Shown here piece by piece: positions 34,896 to 43,256 of a stretch of 52,809 nucleotides of DNA (the first letter of the stretch is position 1; each line of letters starts with the position of its first letter). The stretch covers positions 1 through 52,809 of the forward strand of contig NZ_BCNQ01000018.1 in NCBI RefSeq assembly GCF_001515525.1, read 5' to 3'. Source of the DNA: Piscicoccus intestinalis NBRC 104926. Its GTDB lineage: Bacteria > Actinomycetota > Actinomycetes > Actinomycetales > Dermatophilaceae. The translations under genes were made by a program, and so were the position numbers. Below the pieces are notes generated by a model. The model was not told where the DNA came from, ran no database searches, and worked only from the letters and a program-made list of their open reading frames with translations.

Positions 34896-35168
34896 ATGAG
34901 CTTCACCGAAACGGCGCTTCGCGAGACCGCGACGAGTGCGCCCAACGCGCAGATCATCGTCGGTTGGGGGCTGACGTGTCAGACGTGCGCGGGCCTGATA
35001 TGCCTCGACTGCGCCGCCGACCTCGCGCACGAGACCTGCACGCGGGCCTGCCCGGAGTGCTCGGGTCTCGACCACGACCTCGGTCAGGACTGGCAGCTGA
35101 GCCTGCTCGCCACGCAGCTCGGGGGTCTGCAGCGGCTCGACGAGGCGGTGTGCGGCGCGGGGGCCTGA
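34896..35168 (+). CDS. Small Cys-rich protein of unknown function
   Basis: This 90-residue protein has seven cysteines in residues 28-55, including three CxxC pairs (28/31, 36/39, 52/55) plus Cys48, with His45 and His60 nearby, consistent with one or two zinc or iron-sulfur sites. The rest is helical. GGGGAA stands ahead of the ATG. I do not recognise the family. It does not share a transcript with pdxK if the palindrome is a terminator. Confidence 0.65.
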   Translation: MSFTETALRETATSAPNAQIIVGWGLTCQTCAGLICLDCAADLAHETCTRACPECSGLDHDLGQDWQLSLLATQLGGLQRLDEAVCGAGA

Positions 35169-35179
35169 GCCACCGGTCG

Positions 35180-36427
35180 TCATGACTCGTGCTCGGCCGC
35201 GCGCCACTCGGCCCGCTGATGCAGCCGCCACAGCAGCCACCCGGCGAGCACGAACGCCAGACTGGCCAGCGCCAGATGCAGCCGGGAGCCGGTGACCAGC
35301 GGCGCGATCGCCCCGGAGAGCACCCCGTTGAGCATGAGGGTGAGAAACGCGCCCACCGAGGCGGCGGCTCCGCGGCGGGCCGGGAACAGGTCGAGCATGG
35401 CCACCTGGAGCACCGGGAACACGAGCGCGATGCCGAACGCGACGACCGCCGGGCCGAGGACCGCCCACGGGAGGGCGGGCACGCCGCTGACCTGCAGGGC
35501 GACGTTGAGCGCGCCGCCGACGGTGGCGATCGTCAGACCGATCGACGTCAGCCGGCCCGGGAGGATCTTGCCCGCGGCGCGGCCAGTGAGGTGGGCGCCC
35601 AGCACCATCCCGCTGATGAGCGGCACGAACAGCACCCAGAAGTCCTGCGCCCCGAGACCGAGCAGGTCGACGACGAAGATCGGCGCCGAGGCGATGTAGA
35701 GGAACTGCCCGGCGAACGCGAGCGAGCCCGCCATGGCGATCCGCAGGAACGCCGGGTCGCGGCCGACCTCCCACAGCCCCCGCAGCAGCGGCCCGACCCG
35801 CAGCGGCGTGCGGGCCTGCGGCGGATGGGTCTCCGGGAGCCGGGTGGCCGTCAGCGTGGCCATGAGCAGGCCGAACACCACGAGGAACCAGAAGATCCAC
35901 GGCCAGGGCCCGACCGCCAGGATCCAGCCGCCGACGATCGGCGCCACCGCGGGGGCGACGGCGAAGATCATGACGATCTGACTCATCGCCGACTGCGCTC
36001 GCGGCCCGGAGTACAGGTCGCGCACCACGGCGCGGGAGACGATCTGACCGCCTCCGGCCGTCGCGCCCTGCAACGCGCGGAACGCCAGCAGCATCGGCAG
36101 GCTCGTCGACAGCGCGCACCCGATGGAGGCGGCCACGTACGCGAGGATGCCGACGACCATGACCGGTTTGCGCCCGACCGCGTCCGAGAGCGGCCCGTGG
36201 AACAGGCTCATCGCGCCGAAGGAGAACAGGTAGACGCTGGTCACCTGCTGCATCGCCAGGGTGTCGGAGCCGAACTGCGCCGCCATCGACGCGAACGCGG
36301 GAAAGACCGTGTCGATGGTGAACGGCCCGAACATCGACAGCGCCGCCAGGAGCGCGATCGTCGCCCAGGCGGGGCCCGGTAGGTCGCGGTCGGGATCGGG
36401 AGCCGGGTGCGGCGCGGCGGCACTCAC
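35180..36427 (-). CDS. Bcr/CflA-family multidrug efflux MFS transporter
   Basis: The 415-residue protein has twelve spans and the Bcr/CflA pattern: MFGPFTIDTVFPAFASMAAQFG in span 1, GPLSDAVGRKPVMVVG loop 2-3 motif, RALQGATAGGGQIVSRAVVRD, and APAVAPIVGGWIL in span 5. It is a proton-driven exporter of drugs or small metabolites. The start is a GTG at 36427, 12 bases after the stop of the carbonic anhydrase gene, so they probably share a transcript. Confidence 0.92.
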   Translation of the reverse strand: MSAAAPHPAPDPDRDLPGPAWATIALLAALSMFGPFTIDTVFPAFASMAAQFGSDTLAMQQVTSVYLFSFGAMSLFHGPLSDAVGRKPVMVVGILAYVAASIGCALSTSLPMLLAFRALQGATAGGGQIVSRAVVRDLYSGPRAQSAMSQIVMIFAVAPAVAPIVGGWILAVGPWPWIFWFLVVFGLLMATLTATRLPETHPPQARTPLRVGPLLRGLWEVGRDPAFLRIAMAGSLAFAGQFLYIASAPIFVVDLLGLGAQDFWVLFVPLISGMVLGAHLTGRAAGKILPGRLTSIGLTIATVGGALNVALQVSGVPALPWAVLGPAVVAFGIALVFPVLQVAMLDLFPARRGAAASVGAFLTLMLNGVLSGAIAPLVTGSRLHLALASLAFVLAGWLLWRLHQRAEWRAAEHES

Positions 36428-36439
36428 CGCCGCGCCGGA

Positions 36440-36961
36440 TCAGGCCAGCGCACGGCCGTTGGCCCGGTAGTCGGCCGCGCGTTCGGTGTAGCGGGCGGCG
36501 TTGCCCGCCAGACCCGCGACCTCCGCTTCGGTCAGCTCGCGGCGCACCTTGCCCGGCACGCCGACGACCAGCGAGCGCGGTGGGATCTGGGTGCCCTCGG
36601 AGACGAGGGTGCCGGCCCCGATGAGCGTGTCGTCGCCGACGACCGCGCCGTTCATGACGGTGGCGCCCATGCCGACGAGCACCCGGTCTCCGATCGTGCA
36701 GCCGTGCACGACCGCGGCGTGGCCGATGGAGACGTCGGCGCCGATCGTCGCCGGAAAGCCCGGGTCGGCGTGGATCACCGCGTTGTCCTGCAGGTTGCTG
36801 CGTTCGCCCAGGCTGATCGCGTCGCCGTCGCCGCGCGCGACCGCGCCGAACCACACGCTGGCCCCCGCCGCCACCCGCACCTGCCCGACGAGGGTCGCGG
36901 TGGGTGCGACGAAGGCGTCGCCGTCGACCTGAGGGATGTTGCCGCCGATCTCGTAGTTCAT
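36440..36961 (-). CDS. Gamma carbonic anhydrase family protein
   Basis: The 173-residue protein is a left-handed beta-helix of hexapeptide repeats with the gamma-CA metal ligands: His in NAVIHADPG, and the pair in IGHAAVVHGC. Members bind Zn2+ or Fe2+ as trimers; many lack measurable CO2 hydration. The ATG at 36961 lies 7 bases after TACGCT of a RecA-NDp/PafBC-type promoter and has no good ribosome site, suggesting a leaderless, damage-induced mRNA. Confidence 0.9.
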   Translation of the reverse strand: MNYEIGGNIPQVDGDAFVAPTATLVGQVRVAAGASVWFGAVARGDGDAISLGERSNLQDNAVIHADPGFPATIGADVSIGHAAVVHGCTIGDRVLVGMGATVMNGAVVGDDTLIGAGTLVSEGTQIPPRSLVVGVPGKVRRELTEAEVAGLAGNAARYTERAADYRANGRALA

Positions 36962-36968
36962 GTCGCGG

Positions 36969-36991
36969 AGCGTAGTGGTCCGCACCGACAA
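36969..36991 (-). promoter_or_regulatory. RecA-NDp/PafBC-type promoter of gamma carbonic anhydrase operon
   Basis: TTGTCGGTG (36991-36983), 8 bases, TACGCT (36974-36969) is a full match to tTGTCRGtg-N8-TAnnnT. Seven bases separate it from the ATG. Confidence 0.75.
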
Positions 36992-37043
36992 GATGCCTGC
37001 GCGGCCGGAGGCGGTCGTGAGCGTCAGTGCCCCGCAGCAGGAT

Positions 37044-37919
37044 TCATCGCAGGAAGCGCACCGCGGCCTGCGTGAGGGCGTTCGCCTGCTTGGTGTGGAA
37101 CGACCTGGAGCGCAGCAGCCGCAGGTCGGCGGCGCTGCGCATGTTGCCGGCCTCGAGCATGACGGCCGGCACGCGGCTGAGGTTCAACCCGGCGATGTCG
37201 GCCCGCGGGGTGATGGCGGTGCCCCCGCCCAGGTAGTTCGAGCGGGGCATGCCGGTGACTCGGGAGACCGACTCCCGGGTGATCGTCGCGAGCCGGGCCG
37301 AGCGCCGGGTGACGTCGGTGCCCCCGGCCATGCGGGTGGAGCGGATGATGTGGAACCCGCGGTCGCGCGCGCGGGCCCCGTCGGCGTGGATGGACAACAC
37401 GAGGTCGGCGCGCGCGCGGTTGCCGATCGCGGCGCGTTCGTCGACGCAGGGCCCGACGCCACGGTCGTTCGGGCGGGTGAGGATGACGGTGGCGCCGCGG
37501 GCACGCAGCTGCGCGGCGAGCTTGGTGGCCACCGACCACGTGAACGCGTGCTCCGCGTAGCCGCCGGTCGAGGCGGTGCCGCTGGTGTTGCACGCCTTGC
37601 GGCCGCCGCGGCCGTCGGGCACGAGCCGGGTGTTGACGGCGCGCAGGTAGCGGCCGTTGTGGCCCGGGTCGACGACGATGACGCGGCCGCTGAGCGACCC
37701 GCCTCCGGTGGGGGCCAGTCGGACGCCGCCCGTGCTGGGTACCGCACGGGGCCCGCCGGCGGTCGCCGCGGACGATGCGGCGGCGGGGGTAGTGCGGGCG
37801 GTGATCGCGGGTTCGTCGGCTGCGGCGGGAGCGACGAAGACCGCCGACGCCGTGAGCAGGACGGTCGTCACGGTGCAGGTCAACCGCGTGCGAGAGCGGA
37901 ATCCGACGTTCGCTGGCAT
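37044..37919 (-). CDS. N-acetylmuramoyl-L-alanine amidase (Amidase_3), secreted
   Basis: The 291-residue protein has a signal peptide (LTCTVTTVLLTASAVFVAPAAADE) and an Amidase_3 domain with zinc ligands His in VDPGHNG, a Glu near EHAFTWSVATKLA, His in VLSIHADG, and catalytic Glu in VMLEAGNM. It cleaves the amide bond between muramic acid and the stem peptide outside the cell. There is no separate cell-wall binding domain. It is divergent from the nuclease-helicase gene. Confidence 0.92.
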   Translation of the reverse strand: MPANVGFRSRTRLTCTVTTVLLTASAVFVAPAAADEPAITARTTPAAASSAATAGGPRAVPSTGGVRLAPTGGGSLSGRVIVVDPGHNGRYLRAVNTRLVPDGRGGRKACNTSGTASTGGYAEHAFTWSVATKLAAQLRARGATVILTRPNDRGVGPCVDERAAIGNRARADLVLSIHADGARARDRGFHIIRSTRMAGGTDVTRRSARLATITRESVSRVTGMPRSNYLGGGTAITPRADIAGLNLSRVPAVMLEAGNMRSAADLRLLRSRSFHTKQANALTQAAVRFLR

Positions 37920-38066
37920 GCCCCCAGAGTGGCCGACGGCCGGTGTCGATCCGGTGAGATCGGGTCGGACACGCCACGAAACCCGTTGTCAACTGCCCTT
38001 TCGGGGTCGCGGGTGCGGGCGGGTGGCGGGCGGTTGACCGCCAGGTCGACCGGTGCCTGCCGAGTC

Positions 38067-38089
38067 TTGTCGGACCTGCCTGTCAGGAT
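38067..38089 (+). promoter_or_regulatory. Possible RecA-NDp/PafBC-type promoter before nuclease-helicase
   Basis: TTGTCGGAC (38067-38075), 8 bases, CAGGAT (38084-38089) matches the motif at seven of nine -35-region bases and has C for T in the -10. It points at the nuclease-helicase gene about 90 bp downstream. Weaker than the other sites. Confidence 0.4.
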
Positions 38090-38179
38090 GGCCTGCGACG
38101 GCGACGACCGGCCGGGCACGACCGGTATCGCGCGCCGAAAGAGGCTGATCGCAGGGGTGTTTCGAAAGGAGTGGTCACG

Positions 38180-41100
38180 GTGCGACGAGTCGACGGGCGG
38201 TTGGTGCTCAGCGCCACCGACCTCACCAAGCACGTCGCCTGCGCGCACGTGACGACGCTCGATTTGGGCGACCTTGATCCGCAGCCCACGCTCGACGCGC
38301 CCGTGCCCGATGCCCCCGACGAGGCGCTCGATCTGATCTTCGCGAAAGGGCTCGCGCACGAGCGCGCCTATCTGGAGCAGCTGCGCGCGCAGGGCCGTGA
38401 GGTCGTGGCGATCGAGTCGTCCGGCTCACGGGCCGCGGCGGAGACGGTGGCGGCGATGCGTGCGGGCGTCGACGTCATCTACCAGGCCTGCCTCGCGCAG
38501 GGCTCGTGGCTCGGCTACGCCGACTTCCTGCTGCGGGTCGACACCCCCGACGAGCCGAGCGCGCTGGGGCCGTGGCGGTACGACATCGCCGACACCAAGC
38601 TGGCCCGCCGGCTCACGGTCGCGGCGCTGCTGCAGATGGCCACGTACGCCGAGCCGCTCGCCGCGGTGCAGGGGGTGCCGCCGCAGCGGCTCGTCGTCGT
38701 CACCGGCGACGCGGAGCAGCACGCCTGGGCGCCGCGTGACGTGGCCGCGTACACCCGGCGGGTCGCCGAACGCCTGCAGGGCGCGGTGGCCTCCGGCGCG
38801 CCGACGCAGGCGGTGCCGAACCCGCATTGCCGCCAGTGCCGTTGGGCCGGGCACTGCGAGCGGGTGTGGGAGTCGACCGACGACGTCGGCCGGGTCGCCG
38901 GGGTGCACCGGGATCGCCGGGAGGCGCTGCGTCGGGCCGGGGTCCGCACGCTCGCTCAGCTGGCCCGGCTGCAGCCGGCCGAGCTGGCGGGGGTGCTCTC
39001 GCCGGGTACCGCGCGCCGGGTCACCCAGCAGGCCCGGCTCCAGCTGGCCGAGCGGGAGCAGGGGCAGCCGGTGTACGAGCTGCTCGACCCGCACCCCGGG
39101 CTCGGGCTCGGGTTGCTCCCGGAGCCGCATCCGCACGACGTGTATCTCGATTTCGAGGGCAACCCGTGGGCCGGCGGCGGGCGCGGCATGGAGTACCTCG
39201 CCGGGCTGCTCGATCGCGACAAGCGCTTCGTGACGTGGTGGGCGCACGACGACGAGGCGGAGAAGCGGCTGGTCGAGGGGCTGCTCGACGATCTCGTCGC
39301 GCGGCACCGGGCCGGCCGGGGCATGCACGTCTATCACTACGCGGCCTACGAGCGCACGGCCTTGGCGCGGATGACCGCGCGTTACGGCACGCGGGAGGCG
39401 GAGTTCGACGAGCTGCTGCGGGCCGGGGTGTTCGTCGACCTGTACGCGGTGGTGCGGCAGGGGCTGCGGATCAGCAAGGGCTCGTATTCGATCAAGAAGC
39501 TCGAGGCGTTCTACTGGCACCACACGCGCACGGCCACGCAGGGCGAGGTGGCCGACGCGTTGAGTTCGGTCGTCGAGTACGAGCGCTGGCTGGCCTCGGG
39601 CGACCAGGCGATCCTCGACTCGATCGCGGAGTACAACCGGCAGGACGTGCTGTCCACGCTCGCGTTGCACGACTGGCTGGAGGAGCGGCGCGCCGAGCTG
39701 ACGACGGCTGGTCGGGCGGTGCCGCGGCCGCGAGCGGCCGACGCCGAGCCGGAGCCCGACTCCGAGCTGCTCGCGCGGGTCGCGGCCGAAGATGAGCTCG
39801 CCCAGCGGCTGCGGGAGGCGGGCCACCCGCTGGCCGCCGCGTGCGTCGGGTGGCACCGGCGCGAGCAGCGACCGGCCTGGTGGGAGTACTTCCGGTTCGG
39901 GCAGCTGGCCACCGACGAGCTGGTCGCCGATCCCAAGGCCCTCGCCGATCTCGGGGAGCCCGTGCACGTCGCCGATCTGCTCGACAAACGCGGGCGCGTC
40001 TCCTCGAAAGTGTGGCGCTATCCGCTGCCGCCGCAGGACTACGGCGGTCGCCCCGGCGACAGCCTGCCCAGCGTCGACACGCTCGAGGGCATGGGCACCC
40101 TGCACCGCGTCGACCCCGTCTCCGGGTGGGCGGAGTTCAAGCGAGCCGCGCGCAAGGAGCCGGTGCGCGCGCGGGCCGCGGGGGTGCCCGCCCCGATTCA
40201 GGATCAGGTGTTGCGCGACTCGATCCAGCGCACGGGCCGGGCGGTGCTCGCGGGGGAGTCGACGATGGGCACGCGTCTGTTGGAGCCGGCGGTGCCGCCT
40301 GCCGACGTCCTGCGATGGCGCGCGGGGGAGTCGGCGGGTGACGTCGTCGTGCGCGTCGGGCGCGGGCTCGACGGGCAGGTGCTCGCGGTGCAGGGGCCGC
40401 CGGGCACCGGCAAGACGACCGCTGCGGCGGCCCTGATCCGCGGGCTGCTCGACGACGGGCTGCGCGTCGGGGTGACCGCGCAGTCGCACTCGGTCATCCT
40501 CAACCTGCTCGAGGAGGTCGAGCGGCCCGCGTGGCACAAGACCTCGTCGTCGCGCGGGGGAGGCGGCAGCGAGGTGCGCCTCGACGGCTCGTCGGATGCG
40601 GCGGCCTCGACCGGCGGAGGTGCGTCGGAGTCTGCCGCGGCGGCGAACGCTACGGGCGCCGCGAATGCCGCGAGCGGCGTGAACGCTAGGAACGCCGTGA
40701 ACGCTGCAGACGCTGTGGACGCTGCAGACCCCGTGAACGCTACGAACGCTGTGAACGCCGCAGACGCCGTGAACGCCGCAGACGCCGTGAACGCCGCAGA
40801 CGCCGTGAACGCCGCAGACGCCGTGAACGCCGCGGGGGCCGCGAACGCCGTGAACGCCGCTGACGCCGTGGACGCCGCGGGGGCCGCAGCCGCGGCGGCC
40901 GGCTCCGACGCGGACGAGCCGGCGGGCCTGGTGCGCGGGGTGGGTCAGCCGGCCGACATCGCACGGGGACTGTGCGACGGCGAGGTCGCGCTCGTCGGCG
41001 GTACCGCCTGGCTGTGGGCGCGCGAGGAATTCGCCGGCGCCGTCGACGTGCTCGTCATCGACGAGGCCGGGCAGTTCTCGCTGGCCAACGCGGTGGCGGT

Positions 41101-42034
41101 CGCCCCGGCGGCAACCCGGGGCCTCGTGCTGCTCGGCGACCCGCAGCAGCTGACCCAGCCCACCCAGGCCGCGCACCCCGACGGAGGCGGGGTCTCGGCG
41201 TTGGAGCACCTGCTCACCGTCGACGGGGTGCTGCACGACACCGTGCCGCCCGACCGCGGGGTGTTCCTCGACCGCACCTACCGCATGCACCCCGAGCTCG
41301 CCTGGTTCGTCTCGCAGCTGTCGTACGAGGAGCGGCTGCTCGGTGCCCCCGACCGGGAGCGGCAGCGCATCGACCTGCCTGGTGATGCGGCGGGGCCGCC
41401 CGACAGCGGAGCGGTGTCGCCAGACAGCGAGCCGACGGCGTCGCCGGGCGATGACCCGGTCGATCACGAGCGAAGCGGCGGCCCGGCGGCTGACGAGCGA
41501 AGCGACGCGCCGGCCACCGACCCGCTGGCCGGTTCGGGGCTGGTGTGGGCGCCGTGCCGGCACGAGGGCTGCTCGGCCGACAGCGAGGTCGAGGCCGCAG
41601 CGGTCGCGCGGCTGGTGCGGCGGCTGCTGACCGGCACGTTCACCGACTCCGACGGGGTGACGCGGCCGATGACGCCCGCGGACGTGCTCGTCGTCGCGCC
41701 CTTCAACGCCCACGTGGCGCGGCTGTGCGCGGTGCTGCCGCCGGGGGTGCGCGCGGGCACGGTCGACAAGTTCCAGGGGCGGCAGGCGCCCGTGGTCATC
41801 TACTCGATGGCGTCGTCCACGGCGCAGACCGCGCCCCGCGGCGTCGGCTTCCTCTTCGACATCCACCGCCTCAACGTGGCGATCAGCCGCGCGAAGGCGC
41901 TCGCGATCGTCGTCGCCTCACCGGCACTCCTCGACGCCTCTGTCTCCACCCCCGAGCAGCTGCGCGCGGTCAACGCCCTGTGCCGCTACGTCGAGCAGGC
42001 CCGCGAGGTCGACGTCGCGGCGGTCCTAGGCTGA
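38180..42034 (+). CDS. TM0106-family RecB/Cas4-like nuclease fused to SF1 helicase
   Basis: The 1284-residue protein has three parts. Residues 1-230 look like a RecB/Cas4 nuclease with an iron-sulfur Cys set (Cys21; Cys217, Cys220, Cys226 in CRQCRWAGHC). Residues ~310-510 are a DEDD/RNase H-like exonuclease (VYLDFEGNPW, YHYAAYERTAL, YNRQDVLSTLALHDWL). Residues ~700-1284 are a Dna2/Upf1-type helicase with Walker A GPPGTGKT (739-746), Walker B VIDEAGQF (DEA 961-963), FQGRQAPVVIYSM and RLNVAISRAK. A ~125-residue low-complexity insert with VNAADA repeats separates Walker A from B. GTG 38180 is chosen since AAAGGAG is 8 bases upstream. Confidence 0.87.
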   Translation: MRRVDGRLVLSATDLTKHVACAHVTTLDLGDLDPQPTLDAPVPDAPDEALDLIFAKGLAHERAYLEQLRAQGREVVAIESSGSRAAAETVAAMRAGVDVIYQACLAQGSWLGYADFLLRVDTPDEPSALGPWRYDIADTKLARRLTVAALLQMATYAEPLAAVQGVPPQRLVVVTGDAEQHAWAPRDVAAYTRRVAERLQGAVASGAPTQAVPNPHCRQCRWAGHCERVWESTDDVGRVAGVHRDRREALRRAGVRTLAQLARLQPAELAGVLSPGTARRVTQQARLQLAEREQGQPVYELLDPHPGLGLGLLPEPHPHDVYLDFEGNPWAGGGRGMEYLAGLLDRDKRFVTWWAHDDEAEKRLVEGLLDDLVARHRAGRGMHVYHYAAYERTALARMTARYGTREAEFDELLRAGVFVDLYAVVRQGLRISKGSYSIKKLEAFYWHHTRTATQGEVADALSSVVEYERWLASGDQAILDSIAEYNRQDVLSTLALHDWLEERRAELTTAGRAVPRPRAADAEPEPDSELLARVAAEDELAQRLREAGHPLAAACVGWHRREQRPAWWEYFRFGQLATDELVADPKALADLGEPVHVADLLDKRGRVSSKVWRYPLPPQDYGGRPGDSLPSVDTLEGMGTLHRVDPVSGWAEFKRAARKEPVRARAAGVPAPIQDQVLRDSIQRTGRAVLAGESTMGTRLLEPAVPPADVLRWRAGESAGDVVVRVGRGLDGQVLAVQGPPGTGKTTAAAALIRGLLDDGLRVGVTAQSHSVILNLLEEVERPAWHKTSSSRGGGGSEVRLDGSSDAAASTGGGASESAAAANATGAANAASGVNARNAVNAADAVDAADPVNATNAVNAADAVNAADAVNAADAVNAADAVNAAGAANAVNAADAVDAAGAAAAAAGSDADEPAGLVRGVGQPADIARGLCDGEVALVGGTAWLWAREEFAGAVDVLVIDEAGQFSLANAVAVAPAATRGLVLLGDPQQLTQPTQAAHPDGGGVSALEHLLTVDGVLHDTVPPDRGVFLDRTYRMHPELAWFVSQLSYEERLLGAPDRERQRIDLPGDAAGPPDSGAVSPDSEPTASPGDDPVDHERSGGPAADERSDAPATDPLAGSGLVWAPCRHEGCSADSEVEAAAVARLVRRLLTGTFTDSDGVTRPMTPADVLVVAPFNAHVARLCAVLPPGVRAGTVDKFQGRQAPVVIYSMASSTAQTAPRGVGFLFDIHRLNVAISRAKALAIVVASPALLDASVSTPEQLRAVNALCRYVEQAREVDVAAVLG
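40751..40822 (+). repeat. Exact 18-bp coding tandem repeat (VNAADA)x4
   Basis: Four identical copies of GTGAACGCCGCAGACGCC start at 40751, 40769, 40787 and 40805, flanked on both sides by decayed copies (about 40643-40900). They are in frame and encode VNAADA within the helicase part of the nuclease. Confidence 0.95.
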
Positions 42035-42038
42035 ATCC

Positions 42039-43256
42039 ATGGCCCAGCACACCGCTTCCGTGTCGGGCGCCGCGCAGGCGGCGCTGCCCGTCATCGACCT
42101 CGCGCGCGCCGACGACGCCGCGCAGGTCGAGGCGCTGCGGGCGGAGTTGTTCGCGGCCAGCCACGAGGTCGGCTTCTTCTACCTCGTCGGCCACGGCATC
42201 GGCCCCGAGCGGCAGGAGCAGATGTTCGACGTCGCGCGGCGCCTGTTCGCGCTGCCGGAGGCGGCCAAGCACGAGGTCGAGATGCTGCGCAGCCCGCACT
42301 TTCGCGGCTGGACCCGCCTCGGCGGCGAGCTGACCCGCGGCCGCGTCGACTGGCGCGAGCAGATCGACGTCGGCATCGAGCGCCCCGCGATCGACGTGCC
42401 CGCCGACGAGCCCTGGTACGTGCTTCAGGGTCCCAACCTGTGGCCCGCCGCCCTCGCCGACGACCTGCCGGTCGTGCAGGCCTGGCAACGCGACCTGTCG
42501 CAGGTCGGCATTCGGCCGCTGCGGCTGTGGGCCACCGCGCTCGGTCAGCGCCCCGACGTCTGGGACGACGCCTTCGCCGACCGCCCCGCTCCGCTGCTGA
42601 AGATCGTGCGCTACCCCGCCTCCGGCACCGACACCGACACGGGCACCGGCACCGACACGCAGGGCCAGGGCGTCGGCGGCCACAAGGACGCCGGGGTGCT
42701 CACCCTCCTGCTCCCGGAGCCGGGCACGCGCGGCCTGCAGGTCGAGCACCAGGGCAGGTGGATCGATGCCGACCCGCTGCCGGGCGCGTTCATCGTCAAC
42801 ATCGGCGAGCTGCTCGAGGTGGCCACCGGCGGCCTGCTCAAGGCCACCGAGCACCGCGTGCTGCGCCCCGGCGACCGCGAACGCCTTTCGATCCCGTTCT
42901 TCCACGCGCCCGGCCTGTCCGCGCGGTTCGTCCCGCTGGAGCTGCCGCCGCACCTGGCCGAACTCGCCGCGCGCTCCGGCGGGGTCAGCGAACAGGCGCA
43001 CAACCGACTGTTCGACTGCTACGGCGCCAACAGCCTGAAGTCGCGGCTGCGCGCCCACCCCGACGTCGCCGCCGCGCACCACCCCGACCTCGTCGGTTGG
43101 CAGGGCCCGAAGCAGGTGACAGAAAGGGCTGACGCAGCACCCGACGCCGGGCCCGACACAGGGTCCGACGCAGGGCCCGGCGCAGGGCCGGACGGAGGGT
43201 CCGACGCAGGGCCCGACGGAGGGGTCGGCATCACCGGCGCGATCGGGTCGCGCTGA
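42039..43256 (+). CDS. 2-oxoglutarate/Fe(II)-dependent oxygenase (isopenicillin N synthase family)
   Basis: The 405-residue protein has the DIOX_N region (LPVIDLARADDAAQ, HEVGFFYLVGHGIG) and a double-stranded beta-helix with the iron site GGHKDAG (HxD), a second His in KATEHRVL and the 2-oxoglutarate Arg in RERLSIPFF. It should oxidise an unknown small molecule in the cytosol. Residues ~360-395 are a Gly/Asp/Pro repeat. It starts 4 bases after the nuclease-helicase stop and abuts the next gene. Confidence 0.88.
   Translation: MAQHTASVSGAAQAALPVIDLARADDAAQVEALRAELFAASHEVGFFYLVGHGIGPERQEQMFDVARRLFALPEAAKHEVEMLRSPHFRGWTRLGGELTRGRVDWREQIDVGIERPAIDVPADEPWYVLQGPNLWPAALADDLPVVQAWQRDLSQVGIRPLRLWATALGQRPDVWDDAFADRPAPLLKIVRYPASGTDTDTGTGTDTQGQGVGGHKDAGVLTLLLPEPGTRGLQVEHQGRWIDADPLPGAFIVNIGELLEVATGGLLKATEHRVLRPGDRERLSIPFFHAPGLSARFVPLELPPHLAELAARSGGVSEQAHNRLFDCYGANSLKSRLRAHPDVAAAHHPDLVGWQGPKQVTERADAAPDAGPDTGSDAGPGAGPDGGSDAGPDGGVGITGAIGSR

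Noticed and set aside
38180-42034. cas4 or a CRISPR adaptation gene
   Set aside because: The N-terminal Cys pattern is Cas4-like, but the protein is a TM0106-type fusion with a helicase and there are no cas1/cas2 or arrays.
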